Shown here: one piece after another, positions 32,671-41,928 of the stretch
Position numbering within the stretch: position 1 is the stretch's first letter
Layout of the letters: each line of letters begins with the position of its first letter
Source: Candidatus Saccharibacteria bacterium UBA5148
GTDB lineage: Bacteria; Patescibacteriota; Saccharimonadia; Saccharimonadales; UBA4665
NCBI GenBank assembly: GCA_002413835.1
Contig: DHXU01000007.1
Coordinates: 66,174-130,173 of the forward strand
Reading direction: 5' to 3'
Length of the DNA stretch: 64,000 nucleotides
Position numbers and translations under genes: made by a program
The notes under the pieces: model-generated
Databases searched by the model: none
What the model saw: only the letters and a program-made list of their open reading frames with translations
What the model was told of the DNA's origin: nothing

Positions 32671-34655
32671 AACTGGCTCCTGACGGCAAAGAATTCGGTC
32701 TCGATGCGGCTGACTTCTGCTGCCGGAATAGTGTATTCGGTATCTTCGTCTGAGGCCCGCAAGATGATGCAGGTAATGACGCCGAGCACTCCGACTACAG
32801 CCAGCCACCAGATATGCCAGATCAGCGCGAAGCCGGCCACGCCGGCAAAGCCGGCGATATATATGCCCATGGCAGTATTCCGCGGCAGAGTGATGTCGCT
32901 GTACTTTTGGGTGACGGCCTTGAGCTTGGTGTCTACGATTGCCTGTTTGCTGGCCCAAAAGGCGTCGCGGTCGGTCACGGTTGGGATAACTGCGAAATTA
33001 TAGACAGGTGCCGGTGAAGCGGTTGACCATTCCAGCGTCCGGCCATTCCAGGGGTCGCCAGTTAGGTCAAGGCGGCTGCGCCGCTGTGATGGCAGCGTGC
33101 TGACGACGATTTGCAGAATCTGGAAGGCAACTCCGACACAGATAACGGCAACGCCCACGGCAGCAACGATAAACAGCCATTGCCAGCCCATTGATGCCTC
33201 GTAGTGGTCCAGCCGGCGGGTGGCGCCCATCATACCGAGTGCATAAAGCGGCATGAAGGCCAGCAGGAAGCCGCTTACCCAGCACCAGAAGGCGTATTTA
33301 CCGAGGCGTTCGTTCAGCCGGAAGCCGGTTACTTTTGGGAACCAATAGGCGATACCTGCAAAGTAGCCGAACAGAACGCCACCGATGATCATATTGTGAA
33401 AATGAGCCACTAGGAACAGGCTGTTGTGTACCTGGAAATCGATTGCCGGTAGTGACATCAGTACTCCGGTCATACCGCCGATTGTGAAGGTCATTACAAA
33501 GCCAAGGAACCACATCATTGGCGTCGTGAACCGTACCCGGCCGCGGTACATCGTGAACAACCAGTTGAAGACTTTGACACCGGTCGGAATGGCAATGACC
33601 ATCGTCATGATGCCGAAGAAAGCGTTGACGTCAGCACCAGCGCCCATCGTAAAGAAGTGGTGCAGCCAGACAACGAATGACAGGAAGGTAATTGATATAA
33701 GGGCCAGCACCATAGATTTATATCCGAACAGCCGTTTGCCGGAAAAGGTCGCCACGACCTCGGAAAATATACCGAAGGCTGGCAATATAAGAATATAGAC
33801 TTCCGGGTGTCCCCAAGCCCATATCAGGTTGATATACATCATCGGGTTGCCGCCGCCCTCGGCTGTGAAAAAGTGCATCCCCATCAGCCGGTCCAGCGAT
33901 AACATACCCAGCGTCGCGGTCAGTATCGGGAAGGCAAAGGCTACCAGGAACATAGCGCAGAGCACACTCCAGGCGAAGATCGGCATTTTCATGAGAGACA
34001 TACCCGGGGCGCGCATCTTGAGGATGGTGACGAAAAAGTTGATACCGGACAGTAGACTACCAAGCCCGGCAATCTGCAAACTCCAGATCCAGTAATCGAC
34101 GCCGACACCCGGGCTGTACTTGAGCTCGGATAACGGCGGATACGCCAGCCAACCGGCAGCGGCAAATTCACCGACGACCAGCGAAACATTTATCAGCAGG
34201 GCGCCAGCTATGAACAGCCAGAAACTGACCGAGTTCAGAAATGGAAATGCGACGTCGCGGCTACCGATCTGCAGCGGCAGAATCAGGTTGATGATACCGA
34301 ACATGAAACCCATGGCGACGAAGAATATCATGATGGTGCCGTGGGCTGAAAATACCTGCTGAAAGGTGTCGCTTGAGACAATGCCATGAGCGTCACCGAC
34401 GGAGGTTGCCTGTTGGACGCGCATCATGACGGCGTCGGCCAGTCCGCGTAATAGCATAAGTGTCGCGACGACGATGTACATAATGCCGATCTTTTTGGGG
34501 TCGAGAGATGTCAGCCACTCTTTCCAGAGCCAGTTCCAGCGCTTGAAGTATGTCATCAGGGCGACGACGGCCAAGATGGCGAGTATGCCGGCAACGATAC
34601 CGCCCATCGTGATCGGGTCGTGGACGAGTGCTTCGAAGTTGAGTCTGCCTAGCAT
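32667..34655 (-). CDS. cyoB: Cytochrome o ubiquinol oxidase subunit I
   Basis: This 662-residue heme-copper oxidase core reduces O2 and pumps protons. Heme and copper ligands are visible: FSAHGTIMIFF (low-spin heme His), WAWGHPEVYILILPAFGIFS (CuB His with cross-linked Tyr), VVWLHHFFTMG (two CuB His), and FLVAHFHNMIIGG (two heme His). The K-channel and D-channel regions look present. It is full length with about 15 helices, like CyoB and unlike cbb3 oxidases. Confidence 0.97.
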   Translation of the reverse strand: MLGRLNFEALVHDPITMGGIVAGILAILAVVALMTYFKRWNWLWKEWLTSLDPKKIGIMYIVVATLMLLRGLADAVMMRVQQATSVGDAHGIVSSDTFQQVFSAHGTIMIFFVAMGFMFGIINLILPLQIGSRDVAFPFLNSVSFWLFIAGALLINVSLVVGEFAAAGWLAYPPLSELKYSPGVGVDYWIWSLQIAGLGSLLSGINFFVTILKMRAPGMSLMKMPIFAWSVLCAMFLVAFAFPILTATLGMLSLDRLMGMHFFTAEGGGNPMMYINLIWAWGHPEVYILILPAFGIFSEVVATFSGKRLFGYKSMVLALISITFLSFVVWLHHFFTMGAGADVNAFFGIMTMVIAIPTGVKVFNWLFTMYRGRVRFTTPMMWFLGFVMTFTIGGMTGVLMSLPAIDFQVHNSLFLVAHFHNMIIGGVLFGYFAGIAYWFPKVTGFRLNERLGKYAFWCWVSGFLLAFMPLYALGMMGATRRLDHYEASMGWQWLFIVAAVGVAVICVGVAFQILQIVVSTLPSQRRSRLDLTGDPWNGRTLEWSTASPAPVYNFAVIPTVTDRDAFWASKQAIVDTKLKAVTQKYSDITLPRNTAMGIYIAGFAGVAGFALIWHIWWLAVVGVLGVITCIILRASDEDTEYTIPAAEVSRIETEFFAVRSQL

Positions 34656-34679
34656 CCTGATTTTCCTGTCTCAATATAT

Positions 34680-35612
34680 TTATTCATGGCTCATGTGATC
34701 CAGCGTGTCATTAGTGACGCTTTGAGTGACGCTCTGAAAGGAGCTGTCTTCGTGGGGAGCCGACATGTATTTCATAACCACTGTATCATACAGGTTATGT
34801 TGGTAGGCACCATATTGCACCGCCTGCGGTGCTGCTCCGGGTTGGGCGAGGCTGGTGTATGCGGCCATCGTAAGCTGTGCCGGCTTGGAACGTGACGTGG
34901 CTATCCAGTCTTTGAAAGCACTGTCGGTGCTGGCTTCGGCTATGAACTGCATGCCTGCAAAGCCGCTACCGCTCAGATTGGCGGAGGTGCCCTGGAACCT
35001 GCCGGCCTGGTTGGCCATGAGGTGCAGATGCGTCGTCATACCCGACATGGCATATATCTGGCCGCCAAGGCGGGGAATCCAAAATGAATTCATCGGCGCG
35101 TCGGCCGTGATTTCGAAATCTACCGGTGTATTGGTCGGGAACTGCACGTAATTGACACTGGCGATCTGTTGCTCCGGGTAAATGAACAACCATTTCCACT
35201 GCAGAGCGATGACCTGGATCGTGATCGGTGACCTGTCAGATGCGATAGGACGCGATGGATCAAGGCTATGGCTGCTATTCCAGGCGACAACCGCCAGGAC
35301 CCCGATAATCAAACAGGGGAAGCCCCACCATAGCGTCTCAAGCTTAGTATTGTGGTCCCATTCCGGCTGGTAATGAGCGTCCGTATTTGTGGCCCGATAC
35401 TTCCAGGCGATAAAAAACGTCAGAACAAAGACCGGGATGACGATGAGCAGCATCAGTAGCGTGGCGCCGACGAGTAGCTTGCGCTGCTGGGCGGCGATGG
35501 TGCCAGCCGGAGATAATATTGCTATGTGGCTGTGTCCGACGTAGAGTACCGTGCCGATGATGGCTATGAGTACGAGTATGGACGCGAGCAGTAGTGTGAA
35601 TTTTTTACTCAT
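34680..35612 (-). CDS. cyoA: Cytochrome o ubiquinol oxidase subunit II
   Basis: This 310-residue subunit has a signal/anchor helix (FTLLLASILVLIAIIGTVLY), a second helix (LLMLLIVIPVFVLTFFIAWK) and a periplasmic cupredoxin domain (VIALQWKWLFIYPEQ, VQFPTNTPVDFEITADAPMN, FWIPRLGGQIYAM). The CuA-binding Cys residues are missing, as expected for a quinol oxidase. The start at 35612 leaves out a long, implausible upstream extension. It is first in the operon and divergent from the ligase gene. Confidence 0.95.
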   Translation of the reverse strand: MSKKFTLLLASILVLIAIIGTVLYVGHSHIAILSPAGTIAAQQRKLLVGATLLMLLIVIPVFVLTFFIAWKYRATNTDAHYQPEWDHNTKLETLWWGFPCLIIGVLAVVAWNSSHSLDPSRPIASDRSPITIQVIALQWKWLFIYPEQQIASVNYVQFPTNTPVDFEITADAPMNSFWIPRLGGQIYAMSGMTTHLHLMANQAGRFQGTSANLSGSGFAGMQFIAEASTDSAFKDWIATSRSKPAQLTMAAYTSLAQPGAAPQAVQYGAYQHNLYDTVVMKYMSAPHEDSSFQSVTQSVTNDTLDHMSHE

Positions 35613-35691
35613 GATTTTATATGTAGGATAGCATAACCGAGACGATCCAGCTTGTCTCGGACGGCATCGTGCAATAAAAGCCGTGAGAGCA

Positions 35692-35697
35692 TATACT
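35692..35697 (+). promoter_or_regulatory. -10 box giving a leaderless ligase mRNA
   Basis: TATACT, six bases, then ATG at 35704. No Shine-Dalgarno sequence is present. Confidence 0.55.
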
Positions 35698-35703
35698 CGA
35701 CAT

Positions 35704-36330
35704 ATGAAACCGAATCTCATCAGACCGATGCTGCTGACCCCAGTTACTGAGGCTCGTCTACCGTCCGACAGTAATTTTATTTTGGAACCGAAGCTCGACG
35801 GCTGGCGGGCAATCGTATACAAGCAGGGCGATGAGGTGAGGATTTTTTCTCGGGAACAGAGTGAAATGACGGGTTACTACCCGCAAGTCGTCAGCGAATC
35901 CGTAACCTGTTTCCGTGGGCTGAGTCTTGTTCTGGACGGCGAGCTTGTCACGTTTGATCCTCCTGACCCGTCGAACCCCGGGCAGCTGCCGCGGCAGAAC
36001 CGCAATCTCCTCAGACGCAGGAATCAGCCGGTATATTTTTATCCGTTCGACATACTACGCATCGGGGGTACGTCGGCTATGAGATCGTCACTCGATAGTC
36101 GTCGGGAGCTTCTGGGCGAAATTTTTCAATTGCCGATTGATGCCCCCAGGAACTTGCTGCATATACAACAGGTTGAGGCTTTCGACGCTACAAAAAAAGA
36201 AGAACTGCTCGAAGTCGCCAAGAAGGGTGGCTGGGAAGGTCTCGTCGCCAAGCGCCGGGCCTCGCCGTACCAGCCAAATTATCGCGGCCGTGACTGGTTG
36301 AAACACAGATTTAAACTGCCGCGCTCATGA
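35704..36330 (+). CDS. Minimal ATP-dependent DNA ligase domain protein
   Basis: This 208-residue protein has the nucleotidyltransferase motifs of ATP-dependent ligases: motif I EPKLDGWRA (Lys to be adenylated), motif Ia-like FSREQSE, motif III LVLDGELV, motif IV GWEGLVAKR and motif V DWLKHRF. It ends just after motif V, so the OB-fold domain and motif VI are absent. LigD and LigC enzymes are usually 300 residues or longer in this part. It could work with a partner or be a reduced ligase. The start follows a TATACT box by six bases. Confidence 0.82.
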   Translation: MKPNLIRPMLLTPVTEARLPSDSNFILEPKLDGWRAIVYKQGDEVRIFSREQSEMTGYYPQVVSESVTCFRGLSLVLDGELVTFDPPDPSNPGQLPRQNRNLLRRRNQPVYFYPFDILRIGGTSAMRSSLDSRRELLGEIFQLPIDAPRNLLHIQQVEAFDATKKEELLEVAKKGGWEGLVAKRRASPYQPNYRGRDWLKHRFKLPRS

Positions 36331-36510
36331 TTCGGCGTATGGTGTGAGTATCATATGATAGGAAAAATCATTACCCTCCAATGATGCCTTGGCGCGGGCA
36401 GGGCCTGCCAGTAGGTCAGGAGGCACATAACACTGGTCATTCCAGGTTGAATTAGGCGGTGAGCGGGCAATCGGCTACATCAATCCGGGTGGTACGGCAC
36501 TCCGCGACGC

Positions 36511-36909
36511 TTACTCATTGCCCGATTGACCGTCGTTCAATATTGATAGTATGTTTCCAGCTGGATCTTTGAACCAGGCGATATCTGGTCCGCGGTTGAC
36601 AGATAGCCCGCGGGCAACGCCGCTTTCATCGGTCATACCTTCGTAATGCTCAAAGCTGACGCCTCTGTCTGATAATGTTTTAACGGCCGTATCGATGTCA
36701 TCGACCGGAAAGTTAAGGATTGTGAAAGTTGCTGGAGTATGGCCGGCTTTGGGATAGACGATGATGTGTGCTCCATGGGCCAGCTTGATGACCAGCATCC
36801 CCATGGCGTTATCTTCGGTCTCCAGGCCGAGCGTACCACCGTAAAAGTCTTTGGCCGCCGCCAGATCATCCACTGAGAAACCACTAAATGCTTGACTGTC
36901 TCGTAACAT
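36511..36909 (-). CDS. Glyoxalase/VOC superfamily protein
   Basis: This 132-residue protein has the paired beta-alpha-beta-beta-beta modules of the vicinal oxygen chelate fold: FSGFSVDDLAAAKDFYGGTL, LVIKLAHGAHIIVYP, FTILNFPVDDIDTAVKTL and PDIAWFKDPAGNILSIL. Members include lyases, dioxygenases and antibiotic-binding proteins. GGAGGA precedes the ATG. The substrate is unknown. Confidence 0.88.
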   Translation of the reverse strand: MLRDSQAFSGFSVDDLAAAKDFYGGTLGLETEDNAMGMLVIKLAHGAHIIVYPKAGHTPATFTILNFPVDDIDTAVKTLSDRGVSFEHYEGMTDESGVARGLSVNRGPDIAWFKDPAGNILSILNDGQSGNE

Positions 36910-37093
36910 AGCTATATCCTCCGATTATCAATCTACTATACATCTTAGAGACATCTTAGAGCAGTCGGACTAACCCGAGCGCAGCTTATACTGATCAGAT
37001 ACAGTATATCTGCCGCCGCCGGTGGTGTATACTTTTATAACTATGTTAAAACATAGATTTATTTTTATACAAACTGCATAAAACGCGAGTGAG

Positions 37094-38341
37094 ATGCGCA
37101 TGCCGCCTGCTGAACAATTACCCAGGTCACCTGAAAGCCTGATGAACCGTAGAACAATACTGCTCTGCGTGGCGGCTGGTGCTCTGGTGGTGGCCGGGAT
37201 TGCCGGGGTCAGTAGTCTTACAGGACCTGACAGATCTTCGGTCAGTGTTGCCAGTCCGACGCCGTCTTCGCTTCCAGGAATTATAATCAATCAGCAAGGT
37301 GACGTCGGGGGCGGCCTGCTGGCCGTCCCGAGTTTGGCGCCCAGATTGCCAGGGCCGACGCTCATCAGACCGACGGAGCTGAACACAGGCTTCAAACATA
37401 CCGGAGTTAAACTCAAAGATTATCGAGGTCAGTTTGGTCAGATACATGACGGCGTGCTGACACTGGCAACACCTGGCATGAAGCTGGAGGGCTGGCGAAT
37501 ACCAGCCCGGGTTGAGATCAGGGCGGCGGATGTGGCGATTCGTAACTGTATGGTCAGCGGCGGCGAAATCCTGCCCGCTTCCAACGCTGGCCTGATCAGC
37601 TGCATTCACGAAGCCGTCCGAAGATGTGTTATCGAAGACAGCCTACTGGTCCCGGAGCGCCCCAGTCTGTGGTGGGACGGCGTCGATGGCCATGACTTTA
37701 TTGCCAGACGGCTCGAAATCTATCATACCGTTGATGGCTTCGGCGTCTTTAATACGCACAACGACGGCGGCCCATCAGGCGTTGAGATAGTGGAATGCTT
37801 TGTTCATGACCTGTCATATTTCTCACCAGCTCCGCGAAACCCCGGTGATGCCGTACCGCATACCCACAACGACTGCATCCAGATCCATGGTAATACCGGT
37901 ACTATCATTCACGGCAATAGCCTGCTGGGATATATAGCCCGGGGTATCGGTGATGCTCGCTATACCCGCGCCCACCCGAACGCTCGAGGCGGATACAACA
38001 TCAATGATCCGTCGCTGGCAACTAATAGTGTCTTGCAGGTCACTCAGGAAGTCTCGCAGGTCAGAGGAGTTATTTTTGACAGTAACTGGTGCGACGGCGG
38101 CGGTGCCACTCTGAACATCTCGTCCAAGGGTGGACCGACAGGAAATAATTTCGGTTCAGTCACCAACAATAAATTTGGCCGTGGGGAATATTTTCAAGGT
38201 GGCAGCGACCAAACAAATGGTATTCCCGGCGCCGGCGGTGATAAGGGTGTTGTTCTGTGGGTACGAGGCTTCGTCCTTGACGATACCAGTGGGAATGTCT
38301 ACGAGGACAATGGTTATCCGATCATGCTTCGGATTGAATAA
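37094..38341 (+). CDS. Exported right-handed beta-helix protein, Tat-like signal
   Basis: This protein of up to 415 residues has a signal region MNRRTILLCVAAGALVVAG beginning at 37142, with twin arginines. A Pro/Ser linker is followed by a parallel beta-helix of pectate-lyase type (VAIRNCMVSGGEI, VRRCVIEDSLLV, VEIVECFVHDLSYF, HTHNDCIQIHGNTGTIIHGN). It is paralogous to the protein at 43812, sharing the HTHND-type turn. It may degrade or bind an extracellular polysaccharide. The first ATG (37094) has no binding site, and M17 is an alternative start. Confidence 0.7.
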   Translation: MRMPPAEQLPRSPESLMNRRTILLCVAAGALVVAGIAGVSSLTGPDRSSVSVASPTPSSLPGIIINQQGDVGGGLLAVPSLAPRLPGPTLIRPTELNTGFKHTGVKLKDYRGQFGQIHDGVLTLATPGMKLEGWRIPARVEIRAADVAIRNCMVSGGEILPASNAGLISCIHEAVRRCVIEDSLLVPERPSLWWDGVDGHDFIARRLEIYHTVDGFGVFNTHNDGGPSGVEIVECFVHDLSYFSPAPRNPGDAVPHTHNDCIQIHGNTGTIIHGNSLLGYIARGIGDARYTRAHPNARGGYNINDPSLATNSVLQVTQEVSQVRGVIFDSNWCDGGGATLNISSKGGPTGNNFGSVTNNKFGRGEYFQGGSDQTNGIPGAGGDKGVVLWVRGFVLDDTSGNVYEDNGYPIMLRIE

Positions 38342-38374
38342 TTTTCCGTATGATCGGCTTAACGGATGTGCTGC

Positions 38375-38416
38375 TTGACTTAAAACAATATAGTAGCTAA
38401 ATTATTTAGTAGCTAA
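38375..38416 (+). promoter_or_regulatory. Promoter and repeat operator of marR-MFS operon
   Basis: TTGACT (38375-38380) and TAAATT (38398-38403) are 17 bases apart. The ten-base direct repeat TAGTAGCTAA occurs at 38391-38400 and 38407-38416, flanking the -10 and reaching the start codon. It is a likely binding site for the MarR protein made by this operon. Confidence 0.55.
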
Positions 38417-38865
38417 TGTATAAGACAGCCACACACAACGAATTACTGACGGAACTCCGAGACAGTTTCACCGCTTTAGGCCGCGAGATTCGTATGCAAC
38501 ATGGCGATGTTTACACATGTGTGACACCGGCGCTGGACAAAGTATTACTGGTGACAGGCTCGCTTAAGGGGGTTAATATCAAACAGCTTGCGACGCTGCT
38601 GATGATTACGCCGGGGGCGGCGACGCAGCACGTAGCAGTGCTTGAAAAGCTCGGTGCAGTCGACCGGGTTGTCAACGATACGGACCGCCGTGAGGTCATT
38701 ATCCGATTAACGGTGTACGGTGCAGATATTTACAAAGAAATACGGAGTAAACAATTGAAGCTTATGAATGAGATATTCGGTGCGCTTGACGAAGAAGAAT
38801 TACAGACAATGGTCCAACTGATGCAGAAAGTCAGCCAGAAGACCCGTCAGTATATGTCACTATGA
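38416..38865 (+). CDS. MarR family transcriptional regulator
   Basis: This 149-residue winged-helix protein has KGVNIKQLATLLMITPGAAT as recognition region, LEKLGAVDRVVNDTDRREVI as wing, and helical dimer ends. It overlaps the MFS gene by four bases (ATGA), so it probably represses its own operon until a toxic ligand binds. The direct repeat in front of it is the candidate operator. Confidence 0.92.
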   Translation: MYKTATHNELLTELRDSFTALGREIRMQHGDVYTCVTPALDKVLLVTGSLKGVNIKQLATLLMITPGAATQHVAVLEKLGAVDRVVNDTDRREVIIRLTVYGADIYKEIRSKQLKLMNEIFGALDEEELQTMVQLMQKVSQKTRQYMSL

Positions 38866-40454
38866 AGAAGGCAAGCAACACGACCCAGGTAGCAGCCGCC
38901 AGCGTGCATCACGCGGCTGCAGACGAACACAAGGAACGCAGCCACGAGGAGATAAAGGTGATTATCGGCGCCCTGATGCTGGCCATGCTGCTATCGGCAC
39001 TTGACCAGACGATCGTTTCAACGGCATTACCAAAGATCTCTGTCGACCTGAGCGGCCTGAGCAAATTATCCTGGGTTGCCACTGCCTACCTGATCACCAG
39101 TGCCATCGTGACGCCACTCTATGGAAAATTGGGCGACCTGTTCGGCCGCAAAAAGATATTTCAAATTTCTATTATTATCTTCCTGATTGGTTCTGCCCTC
39201 TGCGGCCTGAGCCAGAACATGACGCAGCTGATATTCTTTCGGGCGTTACAGGGAATCGGTGGTGGTGGCCTGATGGCACTGATTTTCGCAATCATCGGTG
39301 ACATTGTCCCGCCGCGCCAGCGGGGACGCTATCAGGGTTATTTTGGTGCTGTCTTTGCTGTTTCAAGCGTCGGTGGACCATTACTAGGCGGCCTGATAAC
39401 AGATAACTTCAGCTGGCGTTGGATATTTTATATCAACATCCCGCTCGGACTACTGGCCTTGGGTGTCATAGCTTCAAAATTGCACCTGCCGGTTCACCGT
39501 CATGAGCAAAAGATCGATTTTGCAGGTGCAGCTTTGCTGACAGTATCTATTGTCAGCCTGTTGTTGGCATCTGTCTGGGGCGACATTGATTATGCCTGGG
39601 GATCACCGCAGATCCTCGGTTTGCTACTGACATTCGCAGTCTTTACAGCCGCCTTTATCGCGCAGGAACGTCGCGCAGTGGAGCCGATTATCCCGCTTGG
39701 CCTATTCAAAAGCGACATATTCATTACTTCAGTTCTGTTGTCCCTTCTATCGGGTGTTGCGATGTTCGCTTCAATCTTATATATACCGCAGTATCAGCAG
39801 ATCGTCCGCGGCAACACACCGACTGAGTCGGGCCTGCTGATGCTGCCGCTGGTCTTCGGTATGCTAACGGCTTCGATGCTGTCCGGACGCTATATCAGTA
39901 AATCTGGGCATTACCGGCGGATGCCGATTATCGGTACCGCCGTCCTGACACTCGGTATCTGGTTGTTCAGTCATCTGTCGCTGACGACAGGCCACATCGC
40001 ATTGTCTGTCTGGATGCTGGTCATGGGTGCCGGACTCGGTATGTTCATGCAGGTTGCGACGCTGGCTGTCCAGAACTCGACGCCGCGCGCTATGCTCGGC
40101 ACGGCGACTTCGACGGTAATATTTTTCCGGAGCATTGGGAGCAGCCTGGGCGGTGCCATTTTCGGTACGATTCTGACTACGCGGCTGACTCATCATATTC
40201 AGCAGGCATTACCACAGGCCCAGAATGTCACGACCGGGGTCCTCCAGACCGGCATCAGCAAACTGCCTGATTCGCTCAAGCACCAGGTCCTGGGTGCCTA
40301 TGCCTCGTCGTTCCACGATATGTTCCTGCTGGCGATACCATTCACGGTGGCTGCCTTCATAGTCTCTTTGTTCCTGCGCGAGACGCCGCTCAGTAACTCT
40401 ACCCGGGATATGGCTGACCCGGAAGTTTCGCACACCGCTCGGGCGGCGTCATAG
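38862..40454 (+). CDS. DHA2-type MFS multidrug exporter (EmrB/QacA-like)
   Basis: This 530-residue transporter has 14 predicted helices. Motifs: ALDQTIVSTALPKISVDL (DHA2 start), PLYGKLGDLFGRKKIF (motif A), IFFRALQGIGGGGLMAL and VFAVSSVGGPLLGGLI (motif C). It expels drugs using the proton gradient. It is translationally coupled to the MarR gene and followed by a strong terminator. Confidence 0.95.
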   Translation: MKKASNTTQVAAASVHHAAADEHKERSHEEIKVIIGALMLAMLLSALDQTIVSTALPKISVDLSGLSKLSWVATAYLITSAIVTPLYGKLGDLFGRKKIFQISIIIFLIGSALCGLSQNMTQLIFFRALQGIGGGGLMALIFAIIGDIVPPRQRGRYQGYFGAVFAVSSVGGPLLGGLITDNFSWRWIFYINIPLGLLALGVIASKLHLPVHRHEQKIDFAGAALLTVSIVSLLLASVWGDIDYAWGSPQILGLLLTFAVFTAAFIAQERRAVEPIIPLGLFKSDIFITSVLLSLLSGVAMFASILYIPQYQQIVRGNTPTESGLLMLPLVFGMLTASMLSGRYISKSGHYRRMPIIGTAVLTLGIWLFSHLSLTTGHIALSVWMLVMGAGLGMFMQVATLAVQNSTPRAMLGTATSTVIFFRSIGSSLGGAIFGTILTTRLTHHIQQALPQAQNVTTGVLQTGISKLPDSLKHQVLGAYASSFHDMFLLAIPFTVAAFIVSLFLRETPLSNSTRDMADPEVSHTARAAS

Positions 40455-40460
40455 ACTCAT

Positions 40461-40492
40461 AAAGAAACCGTGCCGATGCGCACGGTTTCTTT
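40461..40492 (+). terminator. Terminator after MFS gene
   Basis: AAAGAAACCGTGC pairs with GCACGGTTTCTTT over a six-base loop. It may also serve the convergent surface-protein gene. Confidence 0.9.
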
Positions 40493-40513
40493 AGATTGCA
40501 AACTGCTGGCTGT

Positions 40514-41320
40514 CTAGCGATGAGCAGGTTTATGGGTTGCCTTCTGAATCTGCTTCTTTTTCTGGACATGTCGGTGAGTCATATGGAAGACGTAGCCGCC
40601 GATGATAGATAAGACAGCAATGATGATCAGCGCGCCTGGGCCGGTATTCGGCAGTGCAGTGACGCTGCTGGCAGGCTGGGCAACGGGTGGCTGAGGCGTC
40701 GGGGTAGGTGTTGTCGGTGCTGGAGGTGTCGGAACTGGCGGAACAGGTGTCGCGATGATCGGATTACCGCAGGAAGCAACGATTGCAAACTTAAATACTC
40801 CATCTTTCATAACGACATAGGCTGGAGCGGCTTTCTGGGAAAAAGATACTTTGATTGGGCGGACATAGAATGTCGTGCTGCCGGATGTCACAGTCGCGCT
40901 GCCATTGATGTTCTTGCGGGCTGCAGTTACGGCGTTGGTCGCGACGGTCGTCTGTCCGACGCTAACCGTTCCATCATCGTGTACTATACCGGCTACGGCT
41001 GTCGTCGCAATGTCATCAATATCTGACCCGGTGATGCCGAAGTGGGCATATATATCATCAACACCTTCATTGCTATAGCGCTTCTGAACTTCCAGAGTTG
41101 TCAGTGCGCCGCAGTACATGACAGCATAATCGTCACAGTCGCGCTGCGAAGTAATATTCAGCGCTGCTGCCGGGTGTGTTACACCGAGCGAAAACACGAC
41201 GACGACACCGGCGAAGGCGCCGGCTATCATGCCGTGGACGAACTTCGGCGTTAGGCTGATAATTCTTTTGGCATGATGTTTGAGACCCGTCTGAGGCTTT
41301 TGCTTTTTTGTGGCTTTCAT
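40514..41320 (-). CDS. LPxTG-type surface protein
   Basis: This 268-residue protein has a basic N-terminus, a signal-like helix (HGMIAGAFAGVVVVFSLGVTH) and an external domain beginning RDCDDYAVMYCGALT with two cysteines. A Pro/Thr stalk (TPPAPTTPTPTPQPP) follows, and then ALPNTGPG, a hydrophobic helix and a basic tail. That ending has the layout of a sortase sorting signal. The YCGA-type domain is one I associate with Saccharibacteria. The start at 41320 is preferred over 41404, since the preceding segment is not protein-like. A sortase gene is not in the window. Confidence 0.78.
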   Translation of the reverse strand: MKATKKQKPQTGLKHHAKRIISLTPKFVHGMIAGAFAGVVVVFSLGVTHPAAALNITSQRDCDDYAVMYCGALTTLEVQKRYSNEGVDDIYAHFGITGSDIDDIATTAVAGIVHDDGTVSVGQTTVATNAVTAARKNINGSATVTSGSTTFYVRPIKVSFSQKAAPAYVVMKDGVFKFAIVASCGNPIIATPVPPVPTPPAPTTPTPTPQPPVAQPASSVTALPNTGPGALIIIAVLSIIGGYVFHMTHRHVQKKKQIQKATHKPAHR

Positions 41321-41457
41321 TAGAGTTCCGTTTCTATTTTTATTTCTAATTTTGTTGGATATTACCGTAAGCATGATTATAACGCAACAAGATTTTTTGT
41401 CCACTAGGCTGCGGGCGGATGAAGGCGGAGCTCCAAATGGCAGCTACACGTCAGCGA

Positions 41458-41910
41458 TCACGCGTTTGGGTAATGCTTCTGAGTATTCGGAGTCGGTAAT
41501 GTTTTGAGTAGTATTTTTCGCAGCGTCTCAATTTCATTCTGTGATAATGAGCTGACGTAGGATGTTTCATTCTCGATAATCTTATGCATCAGTTCATGAC
41601 GAAGTTTGATCCCGGTACCCGTCAGGTTGATGGTCTTGACGCGCCTGTCGGTTCTGCATTCCCGGCGCTCGATGTAAGCGCCCAGCTGGAGCCGTTCGAC
41701 GATCCCGGTGACGTTCGACGGATCGCAGCCGAGCAGGTCGGAGATAAGTGACATGGCCACGGTCTCGCCAGGCTTCAGCAGGCACAAAGTGTAAGCCTGC
41801 ATGAATGTCAGGTCGTATGACTCCGATACCTTAACCAAATGCTGCTTGGCAGACATTGTCGCCCGGAGCAGTAACCAGGTAATGTTGTCTTGTAAATCTG
41901 TATTTTTCAT
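41458..41910 (-). CDS. MarR family transcriptional regulator
   Basis: This 150-residue winged-helix protein has AMSLISDLLGCDPSNVTGIV in the recognition region and IERRECRTDRRVKTINLTG in the wing. TATAAT sits six bases before the ATG (leaderless). It is divergent from an MFS exporter. The shared 110-base gap contains palindromes that overlap the exporter promoter, so it likely represses both genes. Confidence 0.92.
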   Translation of the reverse strand: MKNTDLQDNITWLLLRATMSAKQHLVKVSESYDLTFMQAYTLCLLKPGETVAMSLISDLLGCDPSNVTGIVERLQLGAYIERRECRTDRRVKTINLTGTGIKLRHELMHKIIENETSYVSSLSQNEIETLRKILLKTLPTPNTQKHYPNA

Positions 41911-41916
41911 GTCTTT

Positions 41917-41922
41917 ATTATA
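41917..41922 (-). promoter_or_regulatory. -10 box of the leaderless marR gene
   Basis: TATAAT on the minus strand, six bases, then ATG. Confidence 0.6.
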
Positions 41923-41928
41923 CTCGAT

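Noticed and set aside
32671..32958. N-terminal extension of cyoC
   Set aside because: It overlaps cyoB and is Arg/His-rich nonsense. The ATGA overlap with CAGGAG gives a better start.
36331..36510. A possible eroded gene or terminator between the ligase and VOC genes
   Set aside because: Short partial repeats such as GGGCAATCGG are present, but no stable hairpin with a T run and no coding pattern.
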